DNA of 64,000 nucleotides, taken from Pseudomonas sp. GL-B-19 (GTDB lineage: Bacteria; Pseudomonadota; Gammaproteobacteria; Pseudomonadales; Pseudomonadaceae). The DNA is taken from positions 53,003-117,002 of the forward strand of contig NZ_JAHBDK010000023.1 in the NCBI RefSeq assembly GCF_019956415.1, given 5' to 3'. Position 1 is the first letter of the stretch. Each line of letters begins with the position of its first letter. Position numbers and translations under genes: made by a program. The notes beneath the pieces were generated by a model, which saw only the letters and a list, made by a program, of their open reading frames with translations, had not been told where the DNA came from and ran no database searches. Below are positions 1 to 8,570 of the stretch, one piece after another.

Positions 1-12
1 CACGACAATCAT
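1..12 (-). CDS. tcyN: Start of cystine ABC transporter ATPase (partial)
   Basis: Only the first four codons (MIVV) lie inside the window. The ATG ends at base 12 on the minus strand, four bases after the TGA of the permease gene. In cystine import operons of this type the ATP-binding subunit follows the binding protein and permease, so this is inferred to be TcyN (YecC). The identification rests on position alone. Confidence 0.55.
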
Positions 13-16
13 GGGG

Positions 17-682
17 TCAGGACTCCTGGTCGTGCCGATTGACCCGCTCTTCCAACTTGTTCTGCAGGTGCGACAGCACCGTGGCCAGAATCCAGTAGAT
101 CAGCGCGGCGGCAAGATACATGGTGAAAATTTCAAAGGTGCGAGCGGTAATCAGCTGCGCCTGACGGAACAGTTCCGGCACTTGAATGGTGGCGGCCAGC
201 GCCGTGTCCTTGACCAGTGAAATGAAGCTGTTGCCCAGCGGCGGCAAGGCCGTGCGCATCGCTTGCGGCAGGATGGCCCGGCGCAGGGTTTGCGCACGGG
301 TCATGCCGATACTCGCGGCAGCTTCCCACTGGCCGCGCTCGATGGAGCTGATCGCGGCACGGAGGATTTCGCAGGCGTAGGCGGCCATGTTCAGCGAGAA
401 GCCGATCAGGGCCGCCGGCAGCGGATCAAGTTCGATACCCAGTTGCGGCAAGCCGTAATAGATCACGAACAGTTGCACCAGCAACGGCGTGCCGCGAAAG
501 AACGACACGTAGATGCGGGCGATCCAGCTCACCAGCTTGAAGCGCGACAGGCGCATCAGCGCCAGGCCGAAACCCATCACCAGACCGAAGAACATCCCGC
601 CCAGGCTGAGGATCACTGTGTAATACGCGCCCTTGAGCAGAAAGGGCGCGGAATCCAGTGCGAGTTGGAAAGCTTCTTCCAT
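17..682 (-). CDS. tcyL: Cystine ABC transporter permease TcyL
   Basis: Inner-membrane permease of the polar amino-acid (HisM/YecS) family, 221 residues, which with TcyJ and TcyN should import L-cystine. It has several hydrophobic segments and the EAA loop that contacts the ATPase at about residues 119-140 (EAAASIG...ILPQA). Its ATG overlaps the TAA of tcyJ by one base (TAATG), and the ATPase gene begins four bases after its stop, so it sits in the middle of an operon. The sequence resembles cystine permeases (YecS) more than other polar amino-acid permeases. Substrate is inferred from family and from the cysteine-related neighbours dcyD and epsC. Confidence 0.9.
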   Translation of the reverse strand: MEEAFQLALDSAPFLLKGAYYTVILSLGGMFFGLVMGFGLALMRLSRFKLVSWIARIYVSFFRGTPLLVQLFVIYYGLPQLGIELDPLPAALIGFSLNMAAYACEILRAAISSIERGQWEAAASIGMTRAQTLRRAILPQAMRTALPPLGNSFISLVKDTALAATIQVPELFRQAQLITARTFEIFTMYLAAALIYWILATVLSHLQNKLEERVNRHDQES

Positions 683-1476
683 TATTGAGTGACGTCAGCG
701 CTGAAGTATTTTTCCGAAAGCTTTTTCAGCGTACCGTCGGCACGCAGCTTGTCGATGGCCTTGTCGATTGCGGCAAGCAACTCAGGCTCGCCTTTGCGCA
801 GGGCAATACCGGCTTCCTGGCGGGAGAACGCTTCGCCGGCGGCGGAAGTGTCCTTGGCCTTTTTGGCGTATTCCAGCGCAGCGAGGCGGTCGATCAGAAT
901 AACGTCGATGCGGCCGACGCGCAGGTCCTGGAACTTGGTCGGATCATCGTCATAGGTTTTGATGTCGGCTTTTGGGACGTTTTCCTTGACCCATTGCTCG
1001 TAGTTGGTGCCCAGGCCTACTCCGACTTTCTTGCCAGCCAGGTCGGCGGCGGTCTTGACGGTGTCTTTGTTCTTGGTCAGGGTCAGCGCCTGAATCCCGG
1101 AGACGGTATATGGCGTGGAGAAGTCATACTTCTTCTTGCGCTCTTCCGAGATGGTCACCTGGTTGATCACCACGTCCAGACGCTTGGATTCCAGCGCTGC
1201 GAGGATGCCGTCCCATTTGGTTGGTTGCAGTTTGGCCTTCACACCCAACTCTTTTGCCAGAGCTTCAGAGAATTCGACTTCGAAGCCGGACAGTTTGCCG
1301 TCGGCGTCGACGAAGCTGAACGGTGGATAAGTGCCTTCCAGACCGACGTTGATCACGCCAGCGTCCTTGATTTTTTGCAGTTGCTCACCGGCAACCGCCT
1401 GGCCCAGCAACCCGGCGCTCAGTGCCAGGCCCAGTGAACCGACCAGCAGGTTTCGACGTAATGCGGAAAAATTCAT
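682..1476 (-). CDS. tcyJ: Cystine-binding periplasmic protein TcyJ (FliY)
   Basis: Periplasmic solute-binding protein of family 3, 264 residues. A signal peptide covers about residues 1-29 (basic start, hydrophobic core, AVA-GEQ cleavage). The mature part begins with the family pattern INVGLEGTYPPFSF and continues with GFEVEFSEALAKELGVK, both typical of FliY/TcyJ cystine receptors. It is the first gene of a minus-strand operon with tcyL and tcyN. It should capture L-cystine and deliver it to TcyL. A 200-base gap separates it from dcyD upstream, so it may have its own promoter; CysB control is likely from family knowledge but no site was identified. Confidence 0.92.
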   Translation of the reverse strand: MNFSALRRNLLVGSLGLALSAGLLGQAVAGEQLQKIKDAGVINVGLEGTYPPFSFVDADGKLSGFEVEFSEALAKELGVKAKLQPTKWDGILAALESKRLDVVINQVTISEERKKKYDFSTPYTVSGIQALTLTKNKDTVKTAADLAGKKVGVGLGTNYEQWVKENVPKADIKTYDDDPTKFQDLRVGRIDVILIDRLAALEYAKKAKDTSAAGEAFSRQEAGIALRKGEPELLAAIDKAIDKLRADGTLKKLSEKYFSADVTQ

Positions 1477-1676
1477 GACAAGCCCCTGTGTTTTCTTATG
1501 GAAGACGCTTTTAGGAATGTTGGCAAAATCGGGAGTTGGACGACTGCATATCCTGCCCTAAAGCAGCATATGCGTCTCGCTGCAAATTCGCCTGCGGCGC
1601 GACTATATGACGACACCTTTAGATTGGAAAATACTGAATGCTGCTCTCGTTATTCCCCAATCGTATAGATGATCGG

Positions 1677-2669
1677 CTACAAAAAGTCTTTGTAGGCAAA
1701 CAACGCGGGTGCGCCACCGGTGTGCAGGAAGATAATCGGCCCCTCATCGAAGCGCCCTCGTCCAATACCATCGAGCAACCCGGCCATGGCCTTGCCGGTG
1801 TAGACCGGGTCCAGCAGTAAACCTTCCTGGCTCGCCAGCAGTTTCACCGCCGCCAGTGTTCCGGCATTTGGCTCGCCATAGCGTGGGCCGAAATATTCGT
1901 CCCACAGTTCAATTTTGAAACTCGCTGGCAGCTGCACGCCCAGCAGTTCTGCCGTGCGCTCGGCGAGGCCCTGGACTTTCGGTCGCTGATCTTCATCGCT
2001 ACGGGAAACCGTGACCCCGATCACTGGCAATTCCGGCAGTGCTTCACTCAGCGCCAGCGCCAGACCGCTGTGGGTGCCGGCGCTGCCCGATGCGAGGACC
2101 ACGGCGGCAAACTTCAGGCCGGTGTCCTTGATCTGTTCGGCCAGTTCCAGCCCGGCGCGTACATAACCCAACGCGCCCAACGCATTCGAACCACCAATCG
2201 GCACCAGGTACGGCTTCTTGCCGTTGTTGCGCAGGAGCTCGGCCAGGGCTTGTAATTGCTCGTCGGCGTTATCGAGGTTTTCCACCAACTCGACCTTGGC
2301 ATCGAACAGGTCCAGCAACAGGCGATTGCCGTTGCCGACATAGTTGGCGTCGTCGGTGCCCAAAGGGTTTTCCAGCAACGCGACGCAACCCAGACCCAGT
2401 TTGGCGGCAATGGCAGCTGTCTGGCGTACATGGTTGGACTGGAGCGCTCCCGCGGTGATGAGCGTGTCGGCACCTTGTGCCAGTGCATCGGCGGCGAGAT
2501 ATTCAAGCTTGCGCAGCTTGTTGCCGCCCATTGCCAGCGGCGTCAGGTCATCGCGTTTGACGTACACATCGCGGCCCAGCCAGGTCGACAAACGTTCAAG
2601 TTTTTCCAGGGCGGTAGGGTGGCCGAGTAAATCGAGACGGTTAAAGCGAGCGAGCTGTTGTTTGATCAT
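1677..2669 (-). CDS. dcyD: D-cysteine desulfhydrase
   Basis: Pyridoxal-phosphate enzyme of the ACC deaminase/D-cysteine desulfhydrase family (330 residues), which breaks D-cysteine into pyruvate, sulfide and ammonia in the cytoplasm. The PLP lysine is K51 in GGNKLRK, and QSNH at 77-80 is the conserved substrate/PLP segment. The frame is open further upstream, to 2768, but the family start MIKQQLARF is the ATG at 2669; the extra 33 residues are not family-like. It lies directly upstream of the cystine transporter genes and divergent from epsC, a common cysteine-metabolism grouping. ACC deaminase is a close alternative; neighbours favour DcyD. Confidence 0.88.
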   Translation of the reverse strand: MIKQQLARFNRLDLLGHPTALEKLERLSTWLGRDVYVKRDDLTPLAMGGNKLRKLEYLAADALAQGADTLITAGALQSNHVRQTAAIAAKLGLGCVALLENPLGTDDANYVGNGNRLLLDLFDAKVELVENLDNADEQLQALAELLRNNGKKPYLVPIGGSNALGALGYVRAGLELAEQIKDTGLKFAAVVLASGSAGTHSGLALALSEALPELPVIGVTVSRSDEDQRPKVQGLAERTAELLGVQLPASFKIELWDEYFGPRYGEPNAGTLAAVKLLASQEGLLLDPVYTGKAMAGLLDGIGRGRFDEGPIIFLHTGGAPALFAYKDFL

Positions 2670-2860
2670 GGGTCCGTACTGGCGCAGAAAGATTGTCAGG
2701 ACTATAGGCACGCCCATTTGCCTGGGCAACCGCCAATCGCTTATAGCCAAAGATTCTGAGCTCTGCACAATTGGTTCTTAATTCGGCCTCAAGACCTTGC
2801 CGTAAAGTAAACGCCGTCAGTGCGGCCAGACAGTCCGGCCGCCCGTGAGGAGTTTTTACC

Positions 2861-3787
2861 GTGAGCGAGCGTTCCAGTCATTGGCAATTGCAGACCATCG
2901 TCAGCCAACTGCGCGCGGCGCGTGACGAGTGGCGCGCACAAAATGGTCGTGCCAGCACCGAGCAGGGCGGGCGTGAATTACCTTCGCGTGCGGCCATGGC
3001 GCAGATTCTTGAAGCGCTTTGCGGGGCGCTGTTCCCGATGCGCCTAGGGCCGGTGGATTTGCGCGAAGAGAGTGAAAACTTCTACGTCGGCCACACCCTT
3101 GATGTGGCGTTGAACGCGCTGCTGGCGCAGGCACGGCTCGAATTGCGCTATGCCGCTCGCCACAGTCAGCAGGCGGACGCTGAGATCGAGGCCAACACCA
3201 TTGCGATCATTCAGGACTTCGCGCTCGCCTTGCCAGGGCTGCGCAGGTTGCTGGATAGCGATGTGCTGGCGGCCTATCACGGTGACCCGGCGGCGCGCAG
3301 TGTTGATGAGGTGTTGCTCTGCTACCCGGGCATTCTGGCGGTGATTCACCATCGCCTGGCCCACCATTTGTACCGCGCCGGGTTGCCGTTGCTGGCGCGC
3401 ATCAGCTCGGAAATCGCTCACTCGGCCACCGGTATCGACATTCACCCTGGCGCGCAGATCGGTCGCAGCTTCTTCATTGATCACGGGACGGGCGTGGTGA
3501 TCGGCGAGACCGCGATTATTGGTGAGCGGGTGCGGATTTATCAGGCGGTCACGTTGGGCGCCAAGCGTTTCCCGTCTGATGAGGACGGTCAGTTGCAGAA
3601 AGGCCATCCGCGCCATCCGATTGTGGAGGATGACGTGGTGATCTATGCCGGAGCGACGATTCTGGGGCGGATCACGATTGGCAAGGGCTCGACCATCGGC
3701 GGCAATGTCTGGCTGACCCGCAGCGTGCCGGCGGGGTGCAACCTGACGCAGGCGAATTTGCAGCATGATGATGGGACGCAGAAGTAA
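2861..3787 (+). CDS. epsC: Serine O-acetyltransferase, EpsC type
   Basis: Acetylates L-serine to O-acetylserine, the carbon skeleton for cysteine. The 308-residue protein has a long helical N-terminal half and a left-handed beta-helix of hexapeptide repeats from about residue 185. The catalytic Asp/His pair typical of the family is seen in GIDIHPGA (D193) and DHGTG (H208). The start is GTG with a strong GAGGAG ribosome site at 2847-2852. It is longer than CysE, matching the EpsC subfamily (TIGR-type name from memory). Divergent from dcyD, it forms a cysteine module with the cystine genes. Feedback sensitivity to cysteine cannot be judged. Confidence 0.9.
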   Translation: MSERSSHWQLQTIVSQLRAARDEWRAQNGRASTEQGGRELPSRAAMAQILEALCGALFPMRLGPVDLREESENFYVGHTLDVALNALLAQARLELRYAARHSQQADAEIEANTIAIIQDFALALPGLRRLLDSDVLAAYHGDPAARSVDEVLLCYPGILAVIHHRLAHHLYRAGLPLLARISSEIAHSATGIDIHPGAQIGRSFFIDHGTGVVIGETAIIGERVRIYQAVTLGAKRFPSDEDGQLQKGHPRHPIVEDDVVIYAGATILGRITIGKGSTIGGNVWLTRSVPAGCNLTQANLQHDDGTQK

Positions 3788-3819
3788 GTCGCGAAATCTG
3801 CGCTGACTGATCCGCCGCC

Positions 3820-3912
3820 ATCGCGAGCAGGCTCGCTCCCACAGGGTTTTTGTGGTGTTCACAATGATGTGGGCTGACACAAATCCACTGTGGGAGCGAG
3901 CCTGCTCGCGAT
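3820..3912. repeat. REP pair in inverted orientation (REPIN)
   Basis: Two copies of a REP sequence (ATCGCGAGCAGGCTCGCTCC and its complement) face each other across about 45 bases. It lies in the epsC-betT gap and can fold into a long hairpin. Same family as the elements near 6.5, 12.6, 17.3, 22.7, 47.5 and 57.8 kb. Confidence 0.9.
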
Positions 3913-4056
3913 TGGTTTCAAGCCGGACCGAGATAATGGCATTCAGCCAATTCTCCACTGAACGAATCCTCAAAACCCCGCGTCATTTCCATCCTTGAGC
4001 TAGCTTACAAGCACGACCGCCGAGCCTCGGGATTAGTCCTTAGCCCCCTATCCATG

Positions 4057-4084
4057 TTTAACTTGAACGTTCATTCAAGTTAAA
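4057..4084. promoter_or_regulatory. Palindromic operator upstream of betT (BetI-like)
   Basis: Perfect 11-base arms TTTAACTTGAA / TTCAAGTTAAA separated by CGTTCA, 93 bases before the betT start. GAACGTTC at 4065-4072 is itself palindromic. TetR-family BetI represses choline genes through operators of this general look (TTGAACGTTCAA-like), so BetI binding is inferred. No betI gene is in the window. Confidence 0.65.
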
Positions 4085-4176
4085 CCGGCGGTTCGCTGCC
4101 CGCTCACAACAGGAGGCTTGCCTTTGCTGAGTCCGATTTCTACAGCCACGTTTTACCCCATCGAGGTGCACGTTTC

Positions 4177-6171
4177 ATGAGTGCATCGTCCCTTCCTCCC
4201 AGCGGCCTGATCCGCATGAACCCGCCGGTGTTCTACTTCTCGGCGAGCTTCATTCTGCTCTTCGGCATTGTCGTTATCGCCATGCCTGAACAGGCCGGTG
4301 CCTGGCTGCTGGCGGCGCAAAACTGGGCGGCCAATACGGTCGGCTGGTATTACATGCTCGCGATGACCCTGTATCTGGTCTTCGTGGTGGTCACCGCCTT
4401 GTCCGGCTACGGCAAGATCAAGCTCGGTGCCGACCACGACGAACCCGAATTCAGTTACCTGTCCTGGGCCGGCATGCTGTTCGCCGCCGGAATCAGCATC
4501 ACGCTGTTTTTCTTTTGCGTATCCGAACCGCTGACCCACTTGGCGCAACCACCGCAAGGCGAGGCCGGTACGGCGGATGCGGCACGTCAGGCGATGCAGA
4601 TTCTGTTTCTGCACTGGGGCCTGCACGGCTGGGGTGTGTTCGCCTTTGTCGGCATGGCACTGGCTTATTTCGCTTACCGACATAACCTGCCACTGGCCCT
4701 GCGTTCGGCGCTGTATCCGCTGATCGGCAAGCGCATCAACGGCCCCATCGGTTATGCGGTGGACGGCTTCGGCATCATCGCCACGGTGTTCGGTCTCGGT
4801 GCCGACATGGGTTTCGGTGTGCTGCACCTCAACTCAGGGCTGGATTACCTGTTCGGCATCGCCCACACCCAGTGGATTCAGGTCGGCCTGATCACGTTGA
4901 TGATGGGCGCGGCGATCATCGTCGCCGTGTCCGGCGTCGATAAAGGCGTGCGGGTAATGTCCGACATCAACATGCTGCTGGCCTGCGCGCTGTTGCTGTT
5001 CGTGTTGTTCGCCGGCCCCACGCAGCACCTGCTCAATACTCTGATCCAGAACGTCGGCGACTACCTCGGCGCTTTGCCGATGAAGAGTTTCGACCTGTAC
5101 GCTTACGACAAACCCAGCGACTGGCTCGGTGGCTGGACGGTGTTCTACTGGGCCTGGTGGATCGCATGGTCGCCGTTCGTGGGCTTGTTTATCGCGCGGA
5201 TTTCCCGTGGCCGCACCATCCGCGAATTCGTCTTCGGCGTGCTGTTGATCCCGCTCGGCTTCACCTTGGCGTGGATGTCGATTTTCGGCAACAGCGCCAT
5301 CGATCAGGTGCTCAACCACGGCATGAGCGCGCTCGGTATGTCGGCCATCGACAACCCGTCGATGACCCTTTACCTGCTGCTGGAAACTTACCCGTGGAGC
5401 AAAACCGTGATCGCCGTGACGGTGTTCATCAGCTTCGTGTTCTTTGTTACCTCGGCTGACTCCGGCACGGTGGTGCTGTCGACGTTGTCCGCCAAGGGTG
5501 GCAACCCGGATGAAGACGGGCCGAAATGGCTGCGGGTGTTCTGGGGCGCGATGACGGCGCTGGTGACCAGTGCGCTGTTGTTCTCCGGCAGTATCGATGC
5601 GTTGAAGTCGGCGGTGGTGCTGACCTCGCTGCCGTTCTCGCTGATCTTGCTGTTAATGATGTGGGGGCTGCACAAGGCGTTCTACCTGGAGTCCCAGAAG
5701 CAGATCGCGCAACTGCATTCCCTGGCGCCGGTGGCCGGCTCACGACGCGGTGGCTGGCGTCAGCGCTTGAGTCAGGCGGTGCACTTCCCGTCCCGGGATG
5801 AGGTGTACCGTTTTCTCGATACAACAGTGCGGCCGGCGATTGAGGAAGTGTCGGCGGTGTTCGTCGAGAAGGGTTTGAATGTGATCACGCAACCGGACCC
5901 GGCCAACGACAGCGTCAGCCTGGAAATCGGTCACGGTGAACAGCATCCGTTTATTTATCAGGTGCAGATGCGCGGCTATTTCACGCCATCCTTTGCCCGA
6001 GGCGGCATGGGGTCCAAACAACTCAACAACCGCCGTTACTACCGGGCAGAAGTGCATTTGAGCGAAGGCAGTCAGGACTACGATCTGGTGGGTTACACCA
6101 AGGATCAGATCATTAACGACATCCTTGATCAGTACGAGCGGCATTTGCAGTTTTTGCATTTGGTGCGTTAG
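4177..6171 (+). CDS. betT: Choline/betaine BCCT-family transporter BetT
   Basis: Inner-membrane secondary transporter of the betaine-carnitine-choline family, 664 residues. About twelve hydrophobic segments fill residues 15-510; the BCCT signature GWTVFYWAWWIAWSPFVG is at about 317-335, with the tryptophan-rich segment of the substrate site. A hydrophilic C-terminal tail of about 150 residues follows, as in the BetT proteins with osmosensory tails rather than the short BetT type. The upstream palindrome suggests choline-responsive repression. The gene stands alone; a small membrane-protein gene converges 16 bases after its stop. Choline is the most likely substrate, but carnitine or betaine transport cannot be excluded. 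Confidence 0.9.
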   Translation: MSASSLPPSGLIRMNPPVFYFSASFILLFGIVVIAMPEQAGAWLLAAQNWAANTVGWYYMLAMTLYLVFVVVTALSGYGKIKLGADHDEPEFSYLSWAGMLFAAGISITLFFFCVSEPLTHLAQPPQGEAGTADAARQAMQILFLHWGLHGWGVFAFVGMALAYFAYRHNLPLALRSALYPLIGKRINGPIGYAVDGFGIIATVFGLGADMGFGVLHLNSGLDYLFGIAHTQWIQVGLITLMMGAAIIVAVSGVDKGVRVMSDINMLLACALLLFVLFAGPTQHLLNTLIQNVGDYLGALPMKSFDLYAYDKPSDWLGGWTVFYWAWWIAWSPFVGLFIARISRGRTIREFVFGVLLIPLGFTLAWMSIFGNSAIDQVLNHGMSALGMSAIDNPSMTLYLLLETYPWSKTVIAVTVFISFVFFVTSADSGTVVLSTLSAKGGNPDEDGPKWLRVFWGAMTALVTSALLFSGSIDALKSAVVLTSLPFSLILLLMMWGLHKAFYLESQKQIAQLHSLAPVAGSRRGGWRQRLSQAVHFPSRDEVYRFLDTTVRPAIEEVSAVFVEKGLNVITQPDPANDSVSLEIGHGEQHPFIYQVQMRGYFTPSFARGGMGSKQLNNRRYYRAEVHLSEGSQDYDLVGYTKDQIINDILDQYERHLQFLHLVR

Positions 6172-6187
6172 CCGAGCGGGGCCTGTT

Positions 6188-6448
6188 TCAGGCCTCGGCG
6201 CTCATCACCATGAACAGCACCAGCGCTGCCACCGGCACACTGAACACCGCCGTGCCGATTGCCAGTTCTGAACTCAGGGGGTGGCCGGCAGTGACCACGC
6301 CGATGGCACCGTTGATCACCGTCAATGCCAGCCACAGGACTACAAAGCTGTAGGTCAGTGTCTGGCGGCTGAAGCCGATTTTCTCGCCGATGAACAGCAT
6401 CATGGCGAGGAGGGCCAGGCCGAAGGTGATGATGATGGCTGTGTGCAT
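6188..6448 (-). CDS. Small inner-membrane protein, unknown function
   Basis: 86 residues, nearly all hydrophobic, with three predicted membrane segments at about residues 3-22, 32-53 and 62-83. It begins MHTAIIITFG and ends with a short acidic tail. It converges with betT and is followed upstream by a REP element. The pattern of a GEKIGF motif in the first loop is the only polar conserved-looking stretch. No function can be assigned; it looks like a real conserved Pseudomonas membrane protein because no better frame exists here. Confidence 0.7.
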   Translation of the reverse strand: MHTAIIITFGLALLAMMLFIGEKIGFSRQTLTYSFVVLWLALTVINGAIGVVTAGHPLSSELAIGTAVFSVPVAALVLFMVMSAEA

Positions 6449-6490
6449 GGCGGGTTCACCTGGTCGTTGTTTGTTGCCTGATAGACCGCT

Positions 6491-6555
6491 ATCGCGAGCA
6501 GGCTCACTCCTACAAGGATCACCGCGATTCCTGTAGGAGTGAGCCTGCTCGCGAT
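6491..6555. repeat. REP pair in inverted orientation
   Basis: ATCGCGAGCAGGCTCACTCC and its inverted copy with a 20-odd base spacer, between the small membrane gene and the SDR gene. Same family as the element at 3.8 kb. Confidence 0.88.
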
Positions 6556-6585
6556 GGGGTCACTGCGGTCTTCACTTGAGCATAG

Positions 6586-7320
6586 TTAAACCAACCCACC
6601 ATTAGCGCGCAAAATCTGCCCATTGACCCAGGCCGAATCCGGCCCCACCAGAAACGACACCACGCGAGCAATATCCTCCGGCTGACCCAGGCGCTCCAGC
6701 GGAGGCATCTTGGCGAAGTTTTGAATCTGTTCTTCACTTTTGCCGTGCAAAAACAACTCGGTCGCAACCGGCCCTGGCGCCACGGCATTCACGGTGATAT
6801 TGCGCCCGCGCATTTCCTTGGCAAACACCTGAGTCAACGATTCCACCGCCGCTTTGCTGGCGATGTACACCGCGTAACCCGGCAAGTTCAGGCCGACGGT
6901 GCTGCTGGAGAAGTTGACGATGCGCCCGCCACTGTTCAATCGCGTCGCCGCTTCGCGCAAGGTGTTGAAGGTGCCGCGTGCGTGGATGTTGAAGGTTTGC
7001 TCGAACAATTCATCGGTGTGTTGCGCCAGTGGCATCACCTTTAGGATGCCGGCGTTGTTGATCAGCACGTCGACTTTCCCCAGTTGTGTTTCGGTCTCGT
7101 CGAACATCCGGCGCACGTCGTCAGCGTTGGCCACATCAGCCTTGATCGCTATGGCTTGATGGCCGGCCTGGCGCAATTCCACCACCAGGGCCGAAGCTTC
7201 GGTGGCGCTGCTGGCGTAATTGATGGCGACGGCGAAACCGTCGCTGGCCAGCTGTTTGGCAATCACGGCGCCGATACCGCGGGAGGCGCCGGTGACGATG
7301 GCAACTTTCTGAGTAGTCAT
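6586..7320 (-). CDS. Short-chain dehydrogenase/reductase
   Basis: Classical SDR of 244 residues. It shows the NAD(P) motif TGASRGIG at 10-17, NNAG at 88-91, the catalytic serine in FSSS at 137-140 and YxxxK as Y152/K156. The C-terminal GQILRANGGLV is the family tail. An ADV at 61-63 fits the adenine-binding site. Divergently transcribed from a LysR gene (gap about 120 bases), which therefore may regulate it. Substrate unknown; the closest general class is 3-oxoacyl-ACP reductase-like or xenobiotic carbonyl reductase. Confidence 0.88.
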   Translation of the reverse strand: MTTQKVAIVTGASRGIGAVIAKQLASDGFAVAINYASSATEASALVVELRQAGHQAIAIKADVANADDVRRMFDETETQLGKVDVLINNAGILKVMPLAQHTDELFEQTFNIHARGTFNTLREAATRLNSGGRIVNFSSSTVGLNLPGYAVYIASKAAVESLTQVFAKEMRGRNITVNAVAPGPVATELFLHGKSEEQIQNFAKMPPLERLGQPEDIARVVSFLVGPDSAWVNGQILRANGGLV

Positions 7321-7442
7321 GAGGTTGATTCCTGATGAGATGGTTGGCTTGGTGTGAAGCCAGATTCACATGTTTACTCAGGCCGATAAATGCACGAGAG
7401 TTGCCTTGACTGTTCAAAAATCGCCAACAATCGGAGCCCCAC

Positions 7443-8333
7443 GTGGATCAAGTCAAAGCGATGAAGGTCTTCGTGCGGATCTACGAGCGCAGCAGCTTTA
7501 CCCTGGCAGCCGAAGACCTGAACCTGCCGCGCGCAACGTTGACTCACACCCTGAACCAGTTCGAAGCCTGGCTCGGCACACGGTTGCTGGAGCGTAGTAC
7601 GCGCAAGGTGCGTCCGACGCTGGACGGCGAGGCCTACTATTTACGCTGCGTGCAACTGCTGGCGGAACTGGAAGAGGCCGAGTTGGCGTTTCGCGGCTGC
7701 GCACCGAAAGGCCGGTTACGCGTCGACCTGCACGGGACGCTGGCGAAAAGTTTTGTGATCCCCGCATTACCGCAATTCATGGAGCGCTACCCGCAGATAG
7801 AGCTGTCCATCAGCGAGTCCGACCGCTTTGTCGACTTGATCGCCGAAGGCGTCGACTGCGTACTGCGCGCGGGCACGTTGAGTGATTCGGCACTGATCGG
7901 AAAACGTATCGCGAATCTGCGCCAGATCACCTGCGCCAGCCCCGCGTACTTGCGCAAATTCGGCGAACCGAAAACCCTCGATGACCTCAAACATCACCGC
8001 GCGGTGAACTACGTCTCGCGCACCACCGCCAAGCTGTTTCCGTTCGAATTCATGGTGAATGGCGAACTGAAGGAAGTCGCCATCGACGGCGCGCTTTCAG
8101 TGTTCGGCGCAGAAATCTACGCCGCCTCCGCCATCGCTGGGCTGGGGCTGATCCAGTGCCCGCATTACCGGATGGAAACCCAGATTGCCCAAGGGCTGGT
8201 GCGGGAAGTCCTCACCGATATGCCGCCACCGCCGATGCCGGTTTCGGTGTTGTATCCGCACAACCGACACATGTCGCCACGGGTTCGGGTGTTTGTGGAT
8301 TGGTTGGGGGAAGTGTTTGCGGGGGCCATTTGA
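7443..8333 (+). CDS. LysR-family transcriptional regulator
   Basis: 296 residues with an N-terminal winged helix-turn-helix (MDQVKAMKVFVRIYERSSFT, then LPRATLTHTLNQFE) and a C-terminal substrate-binding domain. Translation starts at GTG. It belongs to the CrgA/AaeR-like group in which the first helix begins with a residue pattern MKVFVRI. It faces the SDR gene across about 120 bases, the usual arrangement for a LysR regulator and its target. The inducer is unknown. Confidence 0.88.
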   Translation: MDQVKAMKVFVRIYERSSFTLAAEDLNLPRATLTHTLNQFEAWLGTRLLERSTRKVRPTLDGEAYYLRCVQLLAELEEAELAFRGCAPKGRLRVDLHGTLAKSFVIPALPQFMERYPQIELSISESDRFVDLIAEGVDCVLRAGTLSDSALIGKRIANLRQITCASPAYLRKFGEPKTLDDLKHHRAVNYVSRTTAKLFPFEFMVNGELKEVAIDGALSVFGAEIYAASAIAGLGLIQCPHYRMETQIAQGLVREVLTDMPPPPMPVSVLYPHNRHMSPRVRVFVDWLGEVFAGAI

Positions 8334-8338
8334 GAGCA

Positions 8339-8451
8339 GATCGTTCCCATGCTCCGCGTGGGAATGTATCCCGTGACGCTCTGCGTCACTTCGAAAAGCG
8401 GAACGCGGAGCGTCCCCTGGCTGCATTCCCACGCAGAGCGTAGGAACGATC
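8339..8451. repeat. Inverted repeat of a second REP family
   Basis: Arms GATCGTTCCCATGCTCCGCG and CGCAGAGCGTAGGAACGATC face each other, enclosing a second inverted pair around TGACGCTCTGCGTCA. The core 'GATCGTTC..CACGC' differs from the GCGAGCAGGC family and recurs as a short hairpin at 31723-31753. Confidence 0.82.
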
Positions 8452-8570
8452 GTCTGTGAAACGTTTCAGCATTTTCTCGAGTCCGAGGTTTATCGGCGTT
8501 TGTCTGGGCGTATGCTGGGCAACTTGCGACGCAGTCGATACCGCATTCAAGATCGACAAGAGAGGATTCG

